Positions 57,980-64,000 of a stretch of 64,000 nucleotides of DNA are shown here, one piece after another. Every line of letters begins with the position of its first letter. The first letter of the stretch is position 1. The DNA is from Sarcophilus harrisii. Its lineage: Eukaryota > Chordata > Mammalia > Dasyuromorphia > Dasyuridae. A program made the position numbers and the translations under genes. The stretch is from contig NC_045429.1 in assembly GCF_902635505.1 (NCBI RefSeq), positions 132,242,804 through 132,306,803 on the forward strand, in the 5' to 3' direction. The notes under the pieces are model-generated. The model was given only the letters and a program-made list of their open reading frames with translations. It was not told the DNA's origin and did not search any database.

Positions 57980-59265
57980 TACTTTTAAGACTTGTCTATA
58001 ATGTTCTTTTGGGTCTACACACTTCACTTAGCACCAAACTTTTCTGAAATCATCTTGCTGATCATTTCTTATAGAACAATAATATTCTATTACATTCACA
58101 TACCATAACTCATTCAGCCATTCCCCAACTGATGGACATCCCCTCAGTTTCCAGTTACTACCAAAAAAAAAGAGTGCTACAAATGTTTTTTGCACGTCTA
58201 GGTTCTTTTCCCTTTTTTATTATCTCTTTGGGATACAAGCCCAATTGAGACCCTGCTAGATCAAAGTTTATGCCAACTTTTATAGTCATTTGGACATAGT
58301 TCCAAATTGCTGTCCAGAATGGTTGAATTAATTCACAACTCTACCAACAATGCATTAGTGTCCCATTTTTCCAGCATCCCTTCCAGTATATATCATTGTC
58401 TTTCCTTGTTGTCATCTTAGCCAATCTAGAGGTATGAAATGGTACCTCAGAATTGTCTTAATTTGCATTTCTCTAATCAGTAGTGATTTAGAGCATTTTT
58501 TCATATTTCTAGAAATGGCTTTTATTTTTTCATCTGAAAATTGAATGTTCATATCCTGTTCATATCCTTTGACCATTTATCAACTGGAGAATGGCTTGTA
58601 TTCTTGTAAATTTGTGTCAGTTCTCTATATATTTTAGAAATGAGGCCTTTATCAAAACCCTTGAATGTAAAAAAATTTCCCCAGTTTTCTGGATTCATTT
58701 TTTTTGTCTTGGATGCATTAGTTTTGTTTGTACAAAAACTTTTAAATTTAATCAAAATTATCCATTTGCATTTCATAATGTTCTGTAGTTCTTCTTAATT
58801 CCTATCTTCTCCGTGGATCTGAGGGTAAATTATATCCTTCTCCTAATTTGCTTATAGTATCACCCTTTATTTTAAATCATGTGTTCGTTAATGCCTAGTT
58901 TCTGCCAAACTATTTTCCAATGTTTCCAGCAGTTTTTGTCAAATAATGAGTTTTTTATACCAGAAGTTGGAATCTTTGGGTTTATCAAACACTAGATTAC
59001 TATAGTCATTTGTTATTGTGTCTTATGAACCTAATATTTCACTACTCTCACTACTATTATTTCTTAGCCATTTGGTATTGGCTTAACACTACTGCTATTA
59101 TAATATAGTTTTAGGTCTGTTACAACTAGGCTACCTTCGTTTGCTTTTTTTTCCTCCATTAATTTCTTGAAATTCTTGACCTTTTATTCTTTCAGATGAA
59201 TTTTGATATTATTTTTTCCAGCTCTATAAAATAATTTCTTGGCAGTTTGATTGGTATGTCACTTG
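57980..59265 (-). mobile_element. LINE-1 ORF2 internal to 3' relic
   Basis: Plus strand shows agaacaataatattctatta, attcagccattccccaactg, gcattagtgtcccatttttc and, further, gaaatgaggcctttatcaaa and ctagattactatagtcattt. This is about 1.3 kb of ORF2 without the poly-A end. Confidence 0.75.
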
Positions 59266-59456
59266 AATAAATTAAGCTAGAATAATTAATTTAGGTAGAA
59301 TTGTCATTTATATTATATTAGCTCATCCTAAAAGCAAAAATGTTTAATAAAAAAATCACAAACAAAATAGAGTTATATTTAGAAAAAAAATTTTCATTAT
59401 GAGTAAGATAGGACAAATTACCAGGAATGAAAGAATTATTTGAGATTAAGCAAATA

Positions 59457-59457
59457 G

Positions 59458-59507
<50 letters not shown>

Positions 59508-59540
59508 CATATATATATATACACATATACATATATAAAT
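59457..59540. repeat. (AT)n-(GT)n-(AT)n compound microsatellite
   Basis: tatatatatatat, then about 16 GT units, then a second AT block. Confidence 0.95.
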
Positions 59541-59754
59541 GAAAATCATGAGATTATATCAGTAGATATAGACAAGGAGGAGAAAGGAAAGGAAAGTATT
59601 ATATACTTAGTGTGTGCCAGGAACTGGGCTAAATGTTATAGATGTCATTTCATTTGATCTCTTTACAGATATTCTCTCATTTAAGTAAGCCTTTAATATA
59701 ATATTCATCAGATGATTTAGGTTGAAAAATATAACAAAAAGTAAAGAAAAAAAA

Positions 59755-59900
59755 GGCAGCATGGCCATATAAAGTGGACTTCAGAGTCAAGATGATCTAG
59801 AGTCAAAATCTTTCTTTGATAATGACTTTGTGCTACCTAAGCGAATTATGATCTCTTAGTGCTCTAGGCAACTCTGCTAAAATTTGGATGTCTGGCCCTT
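59755..59900 (+). repeat. Marsupial tRNA-derived SINE remnant
   Basis: Contains gcagcatggccatataaagt, gagtcaagatgatctagagt and ttagtgctctaggcaactct. Confidence 0.7.
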
Positions 59901-60559
59901 TTCTGCTTTGGTTGGAATTTCCTCATTGTTCCCTAATAGCAATGAAAACAAACAAAAATATAGAAATAGAAAGATTTTTTCTTCTTTACGTTCTCACTAA
60001 AAATAGTTATACAGATTGTCTTCACTGCCATCTGTCACCAGTGTAATTTGAGAATATTTTAGATATGTATTGTTTTAATTTCATCTTGTGCTTTAATTTT
60101 ATATCTGAAGAATTTATAATTTTAATAAATATTAAATAAATTAAATATGTTTACATATTTAGAAAGGCCAATAAATTCAATGAAAAATTTGAGGTAATTT
60201 TAAAAATACAAAAAAATCTGCTTTTTAAAATAAAATGTTAAAAGAAAATAGGAGAAATTGATAGAAATAAAAATTCCATTTATGATCATTACATTGTTGT
60301 GCATTACTCTACCAAGGCATAAATTCCTGTATGTGGGCAACTCTACAGTTATTTTGATGAGTCATCAGAAGGATATACATATAAACATACATCTATAAAG
60401 ATACAGGCAATGAGGGGGCACTTTTGTTACTATTGTTTCAAATTTAATATACATTGAAAAAATAGTATATAATTAAAGTTGACAGTTTCATATACTGTCT
60501 GTTTCTATTCTTTGTATATTGAAACATTCATGTTTATGTTTATTTCATTTAAAAAACAA

Positions 60560-60990
60560 ACCTACCTCTCAAAGCAGCCCATTTCAGTTTTAGATATTTC
60601 CAGTTTTTAGGAAGTTTTTTTGTTTGTTTTTTTTACATCAAGCTTAAGTTTGCTTCTAACTTCCATCTATTTACTGCTCCTCATTCTTCTGAACAGAACA
60701 AGCCTAATACATCTTCTGCAAGACAGCCCTTCAAATACTTGAAGCCAGTGATCATGTTTCTCTCAAGTTCTCTCTTCCACAGGCTAAATATACCTATATC
60801 TTTAACTAAATTCCCAGATAGCATGATCACAAGGCGCTTCATTATCCTGATCAACTAGTAAGAATATTCTCCAACTTATAGTCTTTTTTAAATGTGGCAC
60901 CAAGAAATGAACACAACACTGCAGATGTTGTTTTGTCCAGGGAAGACTATTACAGTACTGTTGCTATAGCAGTAAGATAATAGAAGGTAA
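60560..60990 (-). repeat. CR1/L3-type LINE remnant
   Basis: Reversed CR1/L3: agacagcccttcaaatactt g, gttctctcttccacaggcta aatatac, tttaaatgtggcaccaagaa atgaacacaac. Confidence 0.75.
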
Positions 60991-61159
60991 AGAAGAGGAG
61001 GGAACTTCCAGGTAACATGATCACTGAGATGAAAGTTTAGACATTTTCTCGGATCCTCACTACCTCTCATACCTTTCCAAAACAGAAATTATACAAGAAA
61101 GATAAAGCAATTTCATCTGCTTCCATTATCTGAGATACTAAGAACTAAAAGAAGGTTAA

Positions 61160-62790
61160 AAAAAAATAAAGTGTCTACTTTGAGTTCAATTAGCACCCCC
61201 TCCCCTACAACCCACCATGAAATGAGGTTGCATTAGTCATCTGGATCCATGGACTTGTAACAAAACACAACCCATTCTTGCCTTCTTTCTAGTGCCATGG
61301 AGATCCAAGTGCCACACTGCAGAAATTTGCTGAGGTCCCAGCAACCAGCACCCTGGTAGCGCTCTGTACTGAAAAAGATCACTACAGGAGAGCAAGAAGA
61401 ACAGAGAGACCAGACAGTACACATCTATGCTTGATACCCCACACCTGAACACCCCCTCCCTTACTCCCAGAACCTCAGAGATCCAAACTACAAAGGACAG
61501 AAATCAACCCCACAGCATGGCAGTATTCTTAATTGCCTGGGCAGGTAACTGAGGAACAGAGGGAACAAGGGGCTGTATAGGACTATGTGGCATTCCACTA
61601 AGCCTAAGGATAAGCACTAGTTCTGTACCCCTTAAAGTAACTCGAGACAGAGACCTAGACTAATGAATTTTGAATTACCCATTATGTTAGGAGAGTGACA
61701 CTTTGAAATCCAGCCTCCAGAGAAACCACCATCAGAGAGAAGAAAGTCAGAAAGTGAACAGTAAGGGAAAATAAAGAAGGGAAAACACTGAAATTATCAA
61801 GCTTTTCAGGAGGATAAAAACTCAAAAGACCTCAAACATAGACAAATCTACAAAGAAATTATTAATAGCAGAAGAAAATATGGATTCAAGCTTTTGTAAG
61901 ATGAGTCCAGACTTCTATGAATAAATACTGCAAAACAGGAGAAATTGCTGAACACTTGAAAACACAGAAGATCTTAAGAACATTGAATGACAGCACACTG
62001 TTCTTAAATGATTTAAAAAGAGAAATGAGAATGAGAGTGTGATTTATGGCTTACATAGCAAAAATAATGAGAAAAAAAAAACAAGTCTACGATGGCAAGT
62101 TTTATGGAAGAAACAAGAGAAGAAATAATTGATTGGGAATGCAAATATATGAAAGTGAAGGAAAATCTCGAAGAAAAACAAAAAGGCAAACTGTTCTCTG
62201 TTCAAGAAATATGTATTTATCTAGAAGACAAGATAGGCAGAAAAAGAATTAAAAAGAATATGTCCCTTAGAATAGTAAAATAAGTCAAAAAAAAAAAAAA
62301 CCCTAAACCCATAATACAAGAAAAGTTCAGAACTTCTGAGCAGTAGCATTTGGAAGAATGAATAGATCACGTCTAGGAAATACTAAAGAACTAAAAAGAA
62401 AATAGATGACCTTTGATTGCAGATTGCAGCACTAAAAAGTGCTGGTATATTAATATACTGATGGATTAATATGGTATAAACCATGGATTTGAAGAAACCA
62501 AAGAAAGAAGCATGAAATAATTTTAAGTGAAAGAAGCAGAACCAGAAAAACAGAACACTTGATGATTATATGATTATATCAATCCTAAATGGAAAGAACA
62601 AGAAAATAATGCTGTGTAATTATCACAACTTCAAAGAAATAATTAGAAAATTTGCCTCCCTTCTTTGCAGATGCTGTGCATGTGCAACCTGAAACTAATA
62701 CTGTCAGATTTGGTTGATTTGAAACAGATAAAAATGTAATAGAGAAAAATGAGAAAAAATTTTCTTTGAAATACATAAGAATTTCTTTTA
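61160..62790 (+). repeat. Possible HAL1/L1-like element
   Basis: A-rich block with L1-leader-like sequence (gccatggagatccaagtgcc), a short lysine/glutamate-rich frame MASFMEETREEIIDWECKYM (62092-62283) and an L1-like 3' phrase gaaagaagcagaaccagaaa. No reverse-transcriptase motif is seen. The assignment is an inference. Confidence 0.35.
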
Positions 62791-63647
62791 GCACTCGGAC
62801 TCAACATCTTTTAATCTTAACTGCTAGACTTTTATATCAGTTTTTTGGTGCTATGTGATGTAGAAACTAAGTCCCATTTTCCCCATCAGTTTTTATTGAC
62901 TAATCCCCTTTTCTGTATTTAGTAATTTGGATTTATCAGAAGATAGTCTTTGTATTTGCTTCTGATTCTGGATTATATATTTTAATTACTTTTTAAAATC
63001 TCTTTTAAGATAGAATTATTCCAACTTGTTTTATAAAATCTTTGTAATTCAGGTCTGCTTTTCTTTTTTTTTCCCTTCCTCTATGAATAATTTTAATGTT
63101 GCATTAAATCTATAAAATAATTTGGATAATATTTCTATTTTTATTATACTATGCTTAATCTAAAAATGACTAAAAATCAAATGCAGAAGATAATGTTTAA
63201 TACTAGATGAACCCCCAAATTGTAACTTTTGTTTTAGGGATTATCATGACATAAAGGGCCTGGGTAAACTTTAGGAAACTTATTCAATGATTTGTAACCC
63301 CTTCTCATGAAATCAGGAGAAAATTACTACCTGATTGGCTATAACTTAACTCTAGCTCTTCATAGGATTTAGAGCTAGAAAGAACTTTAGAATCATCTAA
63401 TCTAAATAAGTCATTTTATAGATCAGGAAAGTATACTTCATGAGGTCCCGACTTGTCTCAGAATAGATGACAGCTTGTTTTCTAAACTCCATTCTTGGCT
63501 ATGATATGTACTGTAAGACACTGAGAGAAAAGAAAATTTAAGAAAAATTTTTGTTATATTGAAGAAAACTTTTCAATAAACAATGAAATATCTTCCCCTT
63601 TTAGTTTCCTGAGTGTACCCAGAAATTTTCTATTGTGGTTTCTAAAG

Positions 63648-63694
63648 GTCCCCATGTCCCCAAGTGTCACTCCCCATGTCCCCAAGTGTCACTC
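63648..63694. repeat. Short tandem duplication
   Basis: The unit ccccatgtccccaagtgtca ct occurs twice head to tail. Confidence 0.85.
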
Positions 63695-64000
63695 TGATTC
63701 ATCTAAAAAGTTGACATTTTAGCTTAAAAGCTTAAAAAGGCTTTTTAAAAAATTCTCTCTGTTGTTGGCTTGGCCATGCCACTAAGGGGAAGTCTTCAAG
63801 AGTTCCCCTATCTAGCAAAATATTCTTATTCTGCTCTTTTATCATCACAGTTTGAGTGACACCATGACACACTGATAACTTCTCTGGTAAAAATGTCACT
63901 ACACATTGTGCTTGTAAACATAGATTAGCTTACCCTCTTATTCAGAATTGTAACAAAATTTTTTTGTTTTGTTTTGTTTTCTTAATACTATACCCAAGAA

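Larger units (their letters stand above)
52925..64000 (+). other. RSPH3: RSPH3 intron 2 (continues past window)
   Basis: From the exon 2 donor to the right edge no further RSPH3 exon was recognised; human exon 3 continues with a QRQREARKRALARKQ-type stretch and I found no such frame. Content is the repeats listed, with unassigned AT-rich DNA at 62.8-64.0 kb. Confidence 0.7.

Noticed and set aside
59318-59657. Frames on both strands rich in His/Thr or Cys/Val
   Set aside because: Translations of the AT/GT microsatellite.
1-64000. Search for tRNA or snRNA genes, CRISPR arrays, bacterial operons or a novel defence-like system
   Set aside because: No cloverleaf with intact boxes outside SINEs, no spaced repeats, and the DNA is plainly vertebrate; nothing supports such a system.

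Overview
The window is ordinary vertebrate nuclear DNA. It is AT-rich, intron-bearing and dense in retroelements, and it reads as marsupial. The indicators are marsupial-type LINE-1 3' ends in several copies, tRNA-derived SINEs with an RTE-like tail, many MIR/core-SINE and LINE-2 relics, CR1/L3 remnants and small hAT transposons. The species cannot be named from sequence alone. I found no CRISPR array, operon, or new multi-gene system.

Two host genes are present, both on the + strand. TAGAP (a Rho GTPase-activating protein of activated lymphocytes) is complete: nine coding exons from 5962 to 15178, preceded by a probable non-coding exon ending at 5419 and followed by a 3' UTR to about 15964. 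The spliced reading frame is 704 codons, close to human TAGAP (731). All nine junctions keep GT-AG and phase, and the RhoGAP arginine finger is present. RSPH3 (radial spoke head protein 3) begins in a CpG island at about 39.0-39.6 kb. Coding exon 1 is 39501-39616, exon 2 is 52837-52924, and the gene runs off the right edge. The same-strand order TAGAP then RSPH3 matches the human 6q25.3 arrangement.

Region by region: 1-5.2 kb is upstream intergenic DNA with L2, MIR, CR1/L3 and one solo LTR. 5.2-16 kb is TAGAP. 16-39 kb is intergenic repeat-rich DNA. It holds several LINE-1 3' ends, long L2 and CR1/L3 relics, a full-length 7SL RNA retropseudogene at 29187-29463, a LINE-1 split by a solo LTR at 33.5-34.9 kb, a hAT MITE inside a MIR SINE at 36 kb, and two more LTR-type elements just upstream of RSPH3. 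RSPH3 intron 1 (39617-52836) carries two local tandem duplications, a 2.4-kb 5'-truncated LINE-1 with clean target-site duplications, and more nested LINE-1, hAT and SINE insertions. From 52.9 kb to the end is RSPH3 intron 2, with CR1/L3, LINE-1, L2, MIR and a possible HAL1-like element.

The most noteworthy items are insertion structures whose boundaries can be read directly: the 7SL copy with a 15-bp target duplication, the hAT element with a perfect 24-bp internal inverted repeat, solo LTRs with exact 4- and 6-bp target duplications, and a LINE-1 sitting at the junction of a 127-bp tandem duplication.
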